NCBI GenBank assembly: GCA_932294295.1
Contig: OW028584.1
Span: 7,014,407 to 7,078,406 of the forward strand
DNA: 64,000 nucleotides
Reading direction: 5' to 3'
DNA from: Alitta virens
Lineage: Eukaryota > Annelida > Polychaeta > Phyllodocida > Nereididae
Part shown: piece by piece, positions 11,462-24,704 of the stretch
How positions within the stretch are numbered: position 1 is the stretch's first letter
Layout: every line of letters starts with the position of its first letter
Notes under the pieces: generated by a model
The model's input: only the letters and a program-made list of their open reading frames with translations
The model's database searches: none
What the model was told of the DNA's origin: nothing
Position numbers and translations under genes: made by a program

Positions 11462-14400
11462 ACAAGCGCCGTCTTTCAGCAGAAATTGCCTCCCTGTGGG
11501 TAGCTGCTGTATTAGGTATGTTACAATGAAAAGCCAAAGATCCCGACAAATGTACTTGCAGTCCAGGCTTCTACAGAAAAAAAAAAACAATTTAACATTA
11601 TCAGCCTCGACCTGCCTGGTTTATACACTGTTTATAATTTTATTGTTGAGATATACCAGGTGACCAGGATCAATATTTAGCAATTCTAAAGATCCACAGC
11701 TGTATGGTAAAAAATGACGCTAAAATGATGGTTATCAGGCTGTATGGTAAAGGTTTAAAGTATAGATTTTTGTTTTTTAAGTTGACAAACTTTGACAATG
11801 TCCTGGGTTCGTATACTGGCCTGGGCACTACTCTTGAGCTACATCCGAGCTGCTGGATGTCGTTTGCATTAGATGTTAAATTGGATGTGCCTTGTACTCG
11901 GTGTCTATGCTGAGACTAGTGAACCCATCCCCACCCATGGGATAAATGAGTAAATTTGGGCAGTATTAAGCTTTAACTCATCATAACATTTGTCTCTGGT
12001 ACACAAAATTGTTGTAAGAGTTCAATTACTGGATAAGTCTGAGGTGAACCCAGTGAACTGGGTCAGAAACAAAAGTCGGTTGTGAAGTGGATCTGCAAAT
12101 TACTCAGCCCCACGTCATAACACACCATCAAACTTCACATACAATCATTCAATGTATCATAATGCATATATTTTTAAATACTGTTGTAATTCTTTCATTT
12201 CTGTCTTTTAAAAGTGATTTTTCATAAGTTTCATGTCAACCAACATCATGTATGTTTACTGACATGCGCTGACGTAAAATGCGGATCATTTGGACCCGCG
12301 GAATTATTTAAATAATTATTTATTTACTATCCTAATTTATTTCTGGATCTTCTTCATATCGTAATCTATATTTTGTCTCTGACAAGTTTATATATTTCAC
12401 AATACTGTAGAATTTTTATTTATTTTTTTAATAAAGTGCAGACCAATGTAAAATATAATGCCAATATCATGGCTAGAGATTTGCCAGAATGAAATCTACT
12501 GACGTGTCTTTCTGAAATGACCAGATCGAGACTTTGGTCTTAATTAATCTGAGCGTCCATGATGCGCACAGTCTAATGACCTACTTGGACAAAAATTGTT
12601 CTATACTTAAGATCTAGCAGACAAATTTGAAGAAACTCATGTGAAAACTACTGTTTATGATCATTTCTATGTGATTCAAGACTGGACAAGTAGAGGTTCA
12701 GAGGTTTCTATGGACATTTAAACACCCTTCCAGATTTCGTACAGTGAAATTTTCGAAGAATTCCAGAGGGCCAGCATTCTGGTTTAAATTGAGTACAAAT
12801 GCTATAAGTAAATTTCCAGGACCTATTGTACCAGGACTCTTAGCCCACAAAATTTCATGGCCCTGGCATAAATAGTTCTGGAGATATTGTAGTTTGAAAA
12901 TGGTCACTCAGATAAAGACGTCCAAAATAGGGTAAAAAACGAGTTTATGTTGCTCCATTTAGGAATTTTTTGTGAAAAAACTATAAAGAGTAGAGATCTC
13001 AAATTTTGAATTTTGCCTATTGGGAATATTACCCTACCCACAGAATTTTTTCAGACAAATCTGAGGGGTTCAGGTGGGGAACTTTTCCTTAATTTGATGA
13101 TTCGAGACGGAGAGACTCAAATATAAAAACGTATAAAACCATTCATATACTCTATCTTAATTTCCATTGCCTTAGGCCTACATATACTACATATACTACA
13201 TAAAAATTATTTCAATTCATAATATTTGTATCTACATCAATCTATTAGTCAGGAGGCTGAAATTTACTCCGCCAGAAAAAGAAAAATAATAAAATGCACA
13301 GGTGCTTCAAATGAATTCACAGAATAAAAGAAGTGTCTTGTTCTAAAAGAGCTCGTTGCGGCAAACAAGTTGGTGTAAATATCATCATTCTATCATGATT
13401 AGTTATCAAGATATTTTATTTCTTAGCGGTGACAGCGGGGAGGGACAAGAGCAGGCAGGGGATTATTTGGCAGACTAACTTCATGCGGGCGATGCGGCCG
13501 GACTTCGGGGCACCCTATTCGGGTGGGAGCCCAAAAGATTCGTGTCTTAGACCGAAAGGACCCAGAACCGGGTCGTTTCAGCCTCAATGCTATTCTATAG
13601 GGAGCCGAACCGACTTCTTTCGTAGGCTGAATCATCTCCATTAGACGGATCTGTTTGGCCAAACTGGTCCAAGGCCAAAACGACTAAGATTCTTGGAATT
13701 CAGCTCTGGAAACATAAGTGTGTGTAAAAGTTTTCCCTCTGGAAATTAAAGTGTAAAGTCCTGCCTGTTGGATGAACACTGAACAATGTTAATGATGCCT
13801 GTGTGTTATGTGGGATTCGCTGAGGGTTTTGCTGCAGCGCAGCCTATGTTAAGAATTGTGCACATGAGTTGTTGTGCAATTGGCAGTGTATATTATTTTA
13901 GTCAAGTTTATATTGAGAACTGTTGGTAGTTCTGTTCAGTACTTTTCAGTTCTCGAATGGACATGAATATTAAATATCCCACAATAACCTGTATACCACA
14001 TAGAAAAGCCATGTGGTATAGCCTATGTGGTGTACCTGTCTATACCACATGGTTTACCTTACAAGGATGAGAAAGGTATTCCACAGACTTCTATGTATGA
14101 CAGGCCAATGACAGAACAACACTATTTACAGCTAGGCACTTCCCCGTTTGAACTAGTGCTGTTGCCTCAAAACAATAAACGAGAAACAAATCATGAGTTT
14201 CATCACAGAGATAACATGTTGAGGTTTCTGTAAAAGTCTGAATTTTTTAAATCGGACCAAAATTAACGATTCTTTATGGCAAAACGTGACATTAAGTCAA
14301 TGCATCTGTTCAGGCCAAAGATAGAAGATATTGTGTATATCTCTGGACCAAACTGCACAATAAATCATTTTCTTTCCTTATCTACTATAAAAACAAATTC

Positions 14401-14634
14401 TGACAGGAAATATTCAACAACTGGTTTGTAAACATCAGTCATCAATTGCTTTATTAATATTAAAATTATTGGGGTAGTTTTTAAGTGATGACCTTGTCTT
14501 GCAATTTTGTATGAATGTCATTAAGGTTTCTTTCTTTCTTTCTTGTGAGAGTCCATCAGGTGATTTCTTTCTTTATAAAATATGATATTTTCTGGTCTTA
14601 GTCTCCTTCGTCACACCCTCATCATTTTCATGTA

Positions 14635-14704
14635 ACTGGTGGTCTCAAAATGACTTTCAATTTATTCTAAGAATTACTTTGAATTTTGTTCTGAGACCAC
14701 CAGT
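14635..14704. repeat. Foldback repeat, ACTGGTGGTCTCA arms
   Basis: ACTGGTGGTCTCA at 14635-14647 and its exact reverse complement at 14692-14704 enclose 44 bases. A related smaller foldback lies at 37691-37733. Confidence 0.75.
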
Positions 14705-15413
14705 CATCATTATTGTCAAATTATGTGTGTTTTGTTGATTTGTAACAATAAAAGTTTCATCAAATCCTAAAGTGGAACCCCCCTTAAGGACTACCTCATC
14801 TAATAATTATGAATGAGCCATTATAAAAAGAGCAAAACAATAATTGTACTTAGTACGTAGGTTAAATAAATAAATTTTAATATATTAAATGATGATGCTT
14901 TGACTTTAAATGTTCTTCTAACCATCCCTAAATAAAAAGCTATTAAATAGCACGGCATTTGGAAGCACACTATCTAGATTTATGGCTTAACACCCAGCTG
15001 TGCTTGTTTAAAAAATATAAAAAATAATAAAACTTGTTTCATATAGTCATGTCATAGCCACCATGGCTAATGTCTTTATGCTTGTCCCAATCATAACTCT
15101 AAATAAATGTTATTGTTATTGTTTTGTTAATACAAAATTATTTCCATCATGCATGCCATTTATCAATTGAATCTTAACTTTTCTTTTAATATTATTAAAA
15201 TTCTAAATAACAGGATCTTGTACATATTGCCCTATATTTGCATAAGATATATATTGTGAAATGTCTTCCTTTTTTATCTAATGTATGGATTTTCTTGTAT
15301 TTTACTAACATCCTATATACATAGTGCTAATATGATTTAGTATATTTTGTGCTATTTGCATATAGTATATATTATTATTATTATCTAATGTATGTATGTT
15401 CTTGTATTTGCAG

Positions 15414-15848
15414 GCCTATGACTGGTGGAAGGGGGACACGGTTCTTGTGAAAATGCCCATCACATCTTACACCATAAAGACTGCCCTCTTCTACTTGTTT
15501 GCCAACCGGGCAAGTAAACTTGAACTTAATGAGAGGTATAAAGAACCAAAAGCATTGAGGAATGCATTGGATCATGCAGAAAGCCAAGTTGAAAGAAGGA
15601 ACAAGTTGGAATTCAATCCACATCCCAAATGGACAACTGATGAAGATTTGCATCAACATGGAGAGGAAGCAAGAGTTTGGGCCTGCAAGATTTTCTCACT
15701 GATCAAACACCTTGCAGAACAAGGGAGGACACTGAACAACTACTGGGACAGAAGGTTGCCTGTTTTTGGAACAGGGATTGGAGACGCTGAGTATATATGG
15801 GATGTTTGTGACTGTGCATTAGATCACCTGAAGAAAAATACATTCTAA
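15414..15848 (+). CDS. Ankyrin/Mab-21-like protein, last exon (C-terminal Mab-21 lobe)
   Basis: After a ttgtatttgcag acceptor this exon opens in phase 0, matching the donor at 5961, and runs 144 codons to a TAA. It starts AYDWWKG and contains ITSYTIKTALFYLF, the hallmark Mab-21/cGAS C-lobe helix (usually written S-Y-x-LKT-x3-W). The rest is helical and charged, ending DVCDCALDHLKKNTF. No cGAS-type zinc-thumb H-x-CC-x-C cluster is visible, as in many invertebrate cGAS-like receptors. ATTAAA near 15868 is a possible poly(A) signal. With the large exon the product would be about 720 residues. The link between exons rests on splice phase plus the continuity of the family motif across the junction. 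Confidence 0.8.
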   Translation, partial: AYDWWKGDTVLVKMPITSYTIKTALFYLFANRASKLELNERYKEPKALRNALDHAESQVERRNKLEFNPHPKWTTDEDLHQHGEEARVWACKIFSLIKHLAEQGRTLNNYWDRRLPVFGTGIGDAEYIWDVCDCALDHLKKNTF

Positions 15849-18800
15849 GTCAATGTTAGATGAATATTTATTAAAAGGGAAACCAAGTTCTGAAGTAAAT
15901 GTCAAATATATGCATAATATAGAGGTTGTAAACTGAAGCATTTATTCTGATGCAGGAACTATTCAACCAACAAATGTGTTTTTTAAATAATTAATTTGTT
16001 TTTGTCAAACATAAAAACATGTCAAACTGAATTGATACAAAGTTCATTATCAGATATAATGAATAATACCTGTATTAAGAAAAAGGAAAACAATAGAATG
16101 AACTACAATGCACTGATATAAACAATGTGTAAGATTGCCTCATGTCTCCAGTCCAGGTCATTGAGGCAAGCCCATCATAGTTCTAAGTTTATCATTATAT
16201 GGATGTATGTATCAACTTCTCAGATAAGAAAACAAGACAAAGTCAGGAGTGTGGTATTAGACTGTCACTTGCTCAAATCCAAGATGCCAGGGTTTCTCAA
16301 TTTATTGATATTTATAGTAGTTTCATCTCCCCCCAAAACTGTCCCTGCTCATCATTGGCCAACAGGCCACATCCAATGACATCTCACAATTCCAATTTAG
16401 TTAACCAATGGAGATACATTTTACATCAACAAACTATATTTCAGCTCTTACTCTGAGCTTTTCTCCTCCCTCCTAGATTAAAAAGTCATTCACATTCTTG
16501 AATGGCACCGGAGTGGCTTTGGTTTCTACATGAGAGGGTTCAACTCCCAGGAGGGCTGAACTGTCCTCCTCCCATTCCTCCAGAGTCTTTTGACTAGAAT
16601 GTACCCTTTGTTTTCTGGAGCTAAAGTTAGCTTCTCTTATGACCACTGCAATTATGTATTATAATACTAATACATATGTTATGCATTGTGTTACATATTA
16701 ATACAAACAATAGCCTATTTGGCTATTTATATCAGAAAGTGCAATGCAATATACAATAAACATAGAAACAAATAAATTATTCACAAAAACATGAAGGCCT
16801 CAGGGCCATAAAGTGACCTGATGACAATGCAAAATAAATTTTTAATCAGTTCCATGTGCCCTAGAGTATGAATCCTGGCCAGGACATCAACATTGCAATT
16901 AATATAGACTGTTATAAATAGACATAATACAAGCCTTATTAATGTCATAGTTGCATTATGAAGTTCACATATTATGAAAATATCCTGTACAACATAGTTG
17001 AGTATTGTCATACAACTATAAAGATTAGAAAGACATGCAGTATTTCAAAAGATATCACAGATTAAACCATGCAATGAACATTAATTAATGTTATTTAATT
17101 TTCTTTTAAATAAAAGAATAAAATCAGTCTTGAAACAGCCGACAATGGATTAATTTGAATTATATAATACACGTGCATTTCAACTTGAGAAATATTCAAA
17201 AAAATGGTGATAAAAAAATAATCCTGTATTTTGAGTTATTACTATACATTTCCATTAACAATGAATATATTTTTGTTATTTTCAACACATCTCAATTAAT
17301 TAATTTACAACAATAATAAGTTTCATAATTTTCAGGAATGTTATAATTTCTTTTTATCTTATGGACTCTACTCCATTGAAATATTTTCTAAAAAAAACAA
17401 TTAACATTTTGACAAAGAATTGTTGATAGTTAAAGTCTGTGTCATATCTAATAACAGCTTTTGTTTACACAATGGAATACAATTGGCCATTGTGTATTCA
17501 CAATGTGCACAATATATTGGTTTATGTTATGTGAGCTCATTTGAATGGCAACAACAGTTTTTTATAATGGCTATGTAGAAAATAATTCTTGAATCTCGAG
17601 ACTTTTCTAGAAGTATTAAAATTAGTTATGTCATTATTTTCTGGATGTTTCTCCTTTGGGGCCAAGTATGAATAGGGGGCACTGGAAACGATCAGTGACA
17701 CGTTGGACCAGATGTTCCTGAGGAATCCATATAGCCAGAGCTTATATACTACACATTGTGAGCACTGAGAAAGTTAAGCGATCACACATTACTGTGGAGA
17801 ATTGTGCCATATTGCTGCGTCACTGGAATTCATTACTATATTACTGGAGAGTCAATTCTACTGTGATTTACCATCTTTGAAGAGACTATGGTCCAAGAAT
17901 TATAAGCCATCAGAATACTACCAAGGACTGTATTAAGTATTGTATCGAGGACTGTATCAAGTATTGTATCGAGGACTGTATCAAGGACTGTATTAAGGAC
18001 TGTATCAAAGACTGGAATACCATCAGGAACACACATAAGCATCAACACATCAAGATCGACACATTGAGAAAACGCATTATATCACATGGTCCCAAAATAA
18101 GGACTCTGTCACTTAAAGACTGTGAGTTAAGAATAAACATTTATTTTGTGTATATTGCTTCATATTGATTGTGTTATTGTTTGTTAGGTTATTGAACTGT
18201 TAAAGTTAAATTTGTGTTTGTCGTTCATGATGAGTCGTTACAGGTCATATGAAAAAATGCATTGTCTTGAGATTTATCAAAATACGTGAAAATCATCATT
18301 GATAAAAAGCATGAAATACCAAGATATTAAGGGGCAAACAACCATTGCATTGTTGCTCCCTCTGCAGTTAAGTCTTTGTCAGAGTCATTGTGACATCACA
18401 AAAACATTGAGGGTCACGTCATCACCAATTTAATGTTTATCAGTTCTCGGCGGCATATAGTTCTTTGTACACAGATGAATAAAATTGGTGTTATAATGTC
18501 ATCAATTGTATAACAGAATTATAGACAATTGGAAAAGGTATGCAAAATACTAGAAGATAACAAAGCAGTAGCTCTGGTTGAGGCCTCGCTTAAATTGGGC
18601 AGTAAAAAAGACACTGAAATGATGGTTATCAGGTTGTAAAAGCAAGTCTACTGCAGTTCTAAAATATTTTTCCTACTACTTTATAATTGAAATTTTATTA
18701 TTTGCCTTATAATTTGAGATATAGCAGTTTGAAGTTAGCTTTCAGGAAAAAATGCATCAAATTCATATTTCACATGTGAAAAATCTGTCAATGTCCCATT

Positions 18801-20449
18801 ACTTTCTGTTAAATCATGCTTATCTTCAAGTACGAAATGGCATGAAAGTCATTGGTCGCTGCTTTTGCAACGCCAATTTATAATGTATTAATAAATTTGA
18901 CTTTGACTTGTCACTTTTTAATCGGAAGTAGTCCTTTTTCAGATCTTCCTTTACACTCTTCAAAAATGTGACAAATGCTTTTCTGAAAGGAGTTTTCTTA
19001 ATTTTCTCACTGAAAATAAAGTTTAACAGCGAAAATCAATCACAAAATCACAAGTATTAGGGCTGTTCCTAGGTGGTGCTTGTAGTACAATGGTTGGTTC
19101 GACCCTTTAGCAACATTATTATGTTATATGAAATAATTTTAATAATTTTGTTTCTTTGTCAAATTTTTTAAGTTTTTGCAGAAAATATTGAAATGTTAAG
19201 CAGAGGCTATGCTGAGCTGTGACAAATCATGACAGTTATCATAGCCATTTAAGTGATTGAAATATTTTGAAATGCTGGAGAACATATTGTTAGTGAAAAT
19301 ATATTACTTCAGTCAGCCTACTATGAACCTTTTCATTCTTCAAAAAAATAAAATTGTCAATAATCATGTATCACAATGCAGAGTATAATTTAACTGCTGT
19401 GATGTATTAGAAAATTATTCTATTTTATTCTGTAGAAAATATAGGATATCAAATAAGAGTCCACTGAGAGATATCATATTAATATGAAACTGCAGTATTT
19501 ATGAAAATTCAATATGTGATTTTCCGTTTATTAACTTGAATGCTATTTACCCTTATACTTATTATGTCAAATATCAAAACAAACTGCATATTGCGTTTAT
19601 TACGCCGTTTAATCTGTCATTTTTCATATTTAGTTGTCTTATAAGTTTATGTACTTCATATATATGCACATGTCCTATTAATAAACAAATTATATGCTAA
19701 GTACTAACTCGTGTTGCCTTTTCAATGAGATTTTCCTGCTTTTCAATATTGAAGACCAAATTAGTTGTTCCTTACTGAAACCTTGGGCACCTCAGTATTA
19801 AAATGGATTTATTTAGATTACCTTGTCATTAAAATCACTCTGGTCTAAAAGACACTGAAGCTGGTGTCATAAGGCTATAATACATGCTCCCCTACAAGAT
19901 GCTCACTTCATTAATGCTCCCTGAATCCTTTATAAAAATTAATACATAAAAGTATAACAATCCTAGGAAATTTTCAATAAGCATCTTTGAGCATGCCCAT
20001 CTGCAGCTGCTCCTGCCACAGGCCAGCCTGGCCACTTTAGGCCAAGTATTTAATCTGCACTGGGCCCTCCTCTGCAGAGAGAGAGAGAGAGATCTGCAGG
20101 ACAGCAGCAGAGAGTTCTGGCTATTTAATCATGTATTCTTGAGTGAAGGCTGTTATTCTTTGGACTTTGAGCGTTACAACACTGGGATTTGAACCCGAAA
20201 CCTTCAGAGGAATTGACCAATGCCTTAACATCACAAAAAAAAGTAATGACAATGAACACATGTGCCTAATGGTAGAATGGCCTAATGGATATATATATGT
20301 AAATATAACTAATCATGTCAGTGAGTTGCAGCTGTCAGACCACATCAAAAACATGTATTGTATGTAATGACCAGACCCAGCATGAATCTGAGGGACTGCA
20401 GCCAATGACAGGAGAGGGCAGCAGCAACCAACTGAGACGAGCCAGTGAC
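15849..20449. other. Intergenic, no gene recognised
   Basis: AT-rich. Open frames here (for example 16125-16456) have no motif. A 17.6-18.2 kb stretch ends in an AATAAA-bearing tail and could be a solo LTR, but no matching target duplication was found. A GA run lies near 20076 and a tRNA-like B box on the minus strand near 20180. Confidence 0.4.
17932..18014 (+). repeat. Short minisatellite built on a 12 bp motif
   Basis: Seven or so copies of AGGACTGTATCA and close variants (AAGTATTGTATCG) in tandem; the minus-strand reading of repeated DTVLDTVLNT is only a consequence. Confidence 0.85.
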
Positions 20450-21610
20450 ACCAAGGCACCACCTAGTGAGAAATGCAGAGATGACTCCACCTTGGATCCA
20501 GGGAACACCCAAGGAATGATAATGATAATAACATTGTAATTATGTAATGGACAATGAAATGACAATTGTAAACCAGACTATAGAATTCAGGCATTTTTCA
20601 ACAGAGAGTGTAAGTGGGAACCAAAGTATTAGTCACCAGTGTGGTCACTAAGAGTTACTTATTATTGAATGTTAAAGGTATGACCAGGCAGGGAAAACAG
20701 GAACCGAGCAAACTGAACAATACACTATCCATATAATGTTAAACTAGCATGACAGTAGCAAGAATGTGAACCTAGCTAGAAAGATAAATACAATGCAAAT
20801 ACATCGGAGTATAGATGTGAATTTAATCTAGAAATATGAAGAAATTGGGTCATGAGACAATAATCATAATTATATGATAATAGTGGAACAAGATAACTGG
20901 TAATGACAAGGGGGCAAGACAAGCTCATCTCACTCAGCAATACTCAGTCAAGGTACATCACGGCAGCAAGTGATGACCATAAAGTCATCAGCTGAGCACT
21001 AGTAATTGCATTCTCCCATACAATTGCCAGAGGATGAAAGGTACACTGGTACATATTAAATGACCAAGTATAATCAAAACCACACAAACGGGTACTCGGG
21101 GACCTCCGTCCCTAGCTATTTATTGCACACGATGTAGACACAGCTCATGCATAAGAGATAAAAGACAGTTACCTGAAAGGGCAGTCCCTCATAATCTAGT
21201 AATGTTAACTAAAATCAATCTCATTGGGCCACTATGGCGAGCTTCTCATGAGACTGGAGACTAATGAGAAATCTGGATCAATATGCGAAGTGACAAACCC
21301 AAGCATACCATATTTGGGAAAGCATCACTGTCAATCAAGTAAATTACACCTTACTTTGCATACGGCACTCCCTGAAGCTGATCACTTGGCTCAGATCAAA
21401 TGACTGGACATGCAAAAGTCCAAACCTGACAGGCAGCCACCCCCTGATTGGCCCTTTTTGACACCCCATAGGACCCGTGCTTAAGGTTTCCTTTATGAGA
21501 GCTAACGAAGGGAAAAACGTGGTCAGTTCCAGGTTTAGCTATTAGTCAACAGTGGGCTTAGCTACTGTCAAACTGTCAGGTTCAAAGCAAGCCAGAAGCA
21601 GTAGAAGGCA
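20450..21610 (-). repeat. Dispersed repeat of about 1.2 kb, copy 2 (inverted relative to 9830-11010)
   Basis: Its reverse complement matches copy 1 in ordered blocks (see that entry). The two copies lie on either side of the last exon of the ankyrin/Mab-21-like gene, about 9.4 kb apart. Divergence is high, so the insertions are old. Confidence 0.6.
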
Positions 21611-22830
21611 ACATAGCTTAGACTGAGGTTAGCCAGAACCGACCTACATTGTGTATGCTATGTAGGGTCGGAACGGCTTCCATTGGAATTCGTAGAGGTT
21701 GACATTTATGTGACAGTTTTTCAATAAATACAGTAGCATACCTTGTTTCTTGGTTATGTACATTTAGGTTATTATATGTACAATCAGATTGCACTCAAGT
21801 CGTTCATGCTTTCGCCTTTGCCACGCCCCCAATCATCACGTGACGGTGCACCACTGTGCCTGTTCAGATCTTCTGGCACTGAAGTTCAGTTGTTTGCAGT
21901 AAATAATTTGCTCCATTTGCTTGTTATTGAATTGAAATCATGTGGATATGTTATTTTAATGTATAGTTAATATTAAATTGACAGAAGGAAGGACTTGGCA
22001 GCATTATTCCATGTGAATTTAATAAGCCACGAGGGGCGTTGATGTTTGCATAACCCTCTAGTGAGCATTGGCAGAACTAGTCGGCAATTGCTATCATTGT
22101 TTACCAGCGAAACACGAAGTCAAAAATAGCATAGAAATCGATTAAAATTGCAATAAATGGACCGTATCTGAGTGCGAGACAATATAAAAGAGGTATGTCT
22201 AATCCTTAAGCAGTGTATTTTGTGTGGCAAACGTATATTAAAAGGCTAGTTCCCACACAAGTCGAAATTCCATATTTTTTCATGTATGACGTTGTAACCC
22301 TGTCCTGTGGACAAGGGACTTGTTGCTAGACTGTGGTTTACATTTCAGAAGTTAGAAAGTAAGTGAAGTTTGAATGTATGATTGAAGAAGGCAGTGTACA
22401 GTGGTTACAAATTGCATATTTATAATATATGAAGTTAGTAGTAGCAGATTTAGAAGAAGGCAGTAAGTTTGATTGTGATGTATATTAAACATCTCAGAAG
22501 TTGACCAGTCCTATATGTGGGGCAGGGTGGCTTAATACTAAGACCACACCATTTGGCAGTGTTCAGACAATAATGGCTATATCCGATTCAGGTGGCTTTG
22601 GGGGGAGGGGTTGATTGTTGGGCAGTGAATACATGTGTGAATGAATGACAAATAAGGTGTGAGCTCAGATTGACAGGCAGGCCTGTGTATTAGTGTATTT
22701 TGCAATCGATTAATCATAACTGCAGCCGATCAATTATCGATTAAAAATCGATAATTTAATGAAAACTCGCGCGAAAACTATTCAACCATTTTATTTCTGA
22801 AATCTTAAGTTATCGCATGTGTTTCAAGTT
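21611..22830. other. Intergenic, no gene recognised
   Basis: The open frame at 21743-21970 shows no family motif. AATCGATTA-rich sequence at 22700-22760 probably belongs to the end of the neighbouring hAT element. Confidence 0.4.
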
Positions 22831-24704
22831 TCATTCAAATTTAGAATTTTTCAACATGTTTACATTCTCTGGTGTCAGACAAGAGCGTTTTTTTGAAACA
22901 ATGATGCCAGCAAGTGAAAATATACGCTCAGATGGGACACTGGAAGCTGGAATAGCCAAATATTTTTTGGAGCTTTGCTCAACTTTGGAAAGAGTTTTTC
23001 GTGGGTTGCCCACCAGGCCAAACTGTCACCATCCGTGGCTTTGTCATATGGACATGATATATACAGTTCAACTTCCTTCTTGGTTTCGTCAGTTGCTGTT
23101 TGCTCAGCACTGTCAGCAGTTTTCCCATTTAGCACATCATTCAGCCAATTATCAGCAGTTTTAATTTTTTTAAATTAATGTTTGTTTGGCAGCTCACTGT
23201 TGAAGAACCGCCTATCAACCTCTGCCCTCATGGTATTCTTCATAGAAAAAATCACTGCATTTGCGTGCACCCTGTCATTGCTCTCACTCTCATCTTTGTT
23301 TGTTTGGATTTCAACAGCATCAATAGCAGTACTGGCTTCATTTGTACCCAAAGCTGACCTGAGCACATGTATGGCAGGGAGAACCATAGAAATGGTTGGT
23401 ATCGATTCAGCAGACAGCAGTGTGGTAGCATTTTTAAAGGGAACAAGCACTTCAATTATTCCTTCCACTACAACTTGTTAATAGAAACTGAAAAGCAATG
23501 GTCTCAAATCTTTTACCTTTTTCAGGGAATCTTGGGCAAGAGCATGTATTGAAGCTGTTAGCAAGACTAGCCTTTCCATCATATCCAGTGTGCTGTTCCA
23601 TCTGGTTGACACATTTACCAACTTGTAATTTCTTGCTGGGTCATTTTCGTTCATAAGTGCTTCTTGCTTTTCTTGGAGGTATCCAGTAGCTTGTGGACTT
23701 CGATGGAAATAGCTCACAAGATTTCGTCCCTTTGCTACAATTTTCTGTTTCAAGGCATCCCTGACAATTAGATTTATGGCATGTCCAGCACAACCGAGCC
23801 CGGGCCATCCAAGGTCCTTGAATGTTTTGACTTATACACTTACATTGTCAGTGAAGCAAAAAGGTCAGTTGGCTCTGGGAGCCCCCAGTCTGCTTTGGTC
23901 TCATTTAAAAATTTGGCAATATATTTGCAGCATCATGAGATCCTTCGATTTTACTGGTGCAAAGCACATTAGTCTTCATAGTCCAGCTCTTGGTGATGAA
24001 GTGACTTGTAACCATCTCATAATTTACGTTGGCAATGCTCATCCAGGAATCATGCGTAATAGCAACCTTCAGTCTGGCTTGGAGGGTTTTAGCACTAGGG
24101 GGCTGATACCTAGGTTCCAGGGCAGCCACAAATTCTTTGAATGCAGGCTGATCTACCAATGACAGTGGTAACAGATTCGCAACAATACGTTTATTCAAGT
24201 GAAAGTCAATTTCACGCACTCTGTTGGAGGACACTGGAATTTTGGTTGGTGGCCATGCTTATACCATATGAAGTGACTTTGATCTGTCGACTGCTGCTTT
24301 TGCTTGTGCTGCCAGATAAATCTACATCAGGATGACCTGTTTTCAGATGTGCCAGAAAATTTGTTGTGTTGCCTGCAAAAAAAATAAAATAAAATGTTTT
24401 ACTTATCATCAATAGTTACAGTCACAGTATCATTCATCCAACACTGCAAAAATTAGTTTTTATTATCTCCCAAATTTCATAAAAAAGAACAATTTATTTA
24501 ACTATGCAAATAAATTAATAGATTTAGTGTTAATAATTACTACCAAGCCTTTCAAGGGCAAGGCATGTAAAGAAATATTGATGACTCACCATTGTTCGCA
24601 TACTGTTTTCTACAGAGTTTGCAGACAACTTTTACTTTGTCAATACTGTTGTCATTCTGTTTGTAGAAACCAAAATAGGTCCAAACCACACTTGCTCTTT
24701 CCAT
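22831..24704 (-). pseudogene. Decayed hAT (ZBED-type) transposase with an intron in its BED finger
   Basis: On the minus strand the ATG at 24704-24702 opens a BED zinc finger (VVWTYFGFYK, then CKLCRKQY) that stops at a donor after 24590 and resumes at 24372 with NTTNFLAHLKTGH, giving the full C-x2-C...H-x4-H BED pattern across a 217 bp intron. Further on come LPLSLVDQPAFKEF and EPRYQPPS, then CAGHAINLIVRDA, STRWNSTLDMMERL and finally the hAT dimerisation motif IPASSVPSERIFSLAG at about 22940. These fall in several frames with stops between them, so the gene is broken in multiple places. The AATCGATTA-rich ends near 22700-22760 and 24900-24970 may be terminal regions; I could not fix the inverted repeats or the 8 bp duplication. 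Confidence 0.85.

Larger units (their letters stand above)
5961..15413 (+). other. 9.45 kb intron of the ankyrin/Mab-21-like gene
   Basis: Bounded by gtgagt and tttgcag. Holds a three-copy 19 bp repeat, GC-rich hairpins, a minisatellite, a diverged copy of a 1.2 kb dispersed repeat, a hairpin-bounded inverted repeat and a short foldback. No additional coding exon was recognised. Confidence 0.6.

Noticed and set aside
17645..18240. Possible solo LTR (starts TGTTTCTCC, ends CGTTACA, contains AATAAA)
   Set aside because: Flanking five-base sequences do not match and no second copy or primer-binding site was seen.
22817..24335. Plus-strand open frames across the hAT region
   Set aside because: They are antisense shadows of the transposase; only the minus strand shows family motifs.
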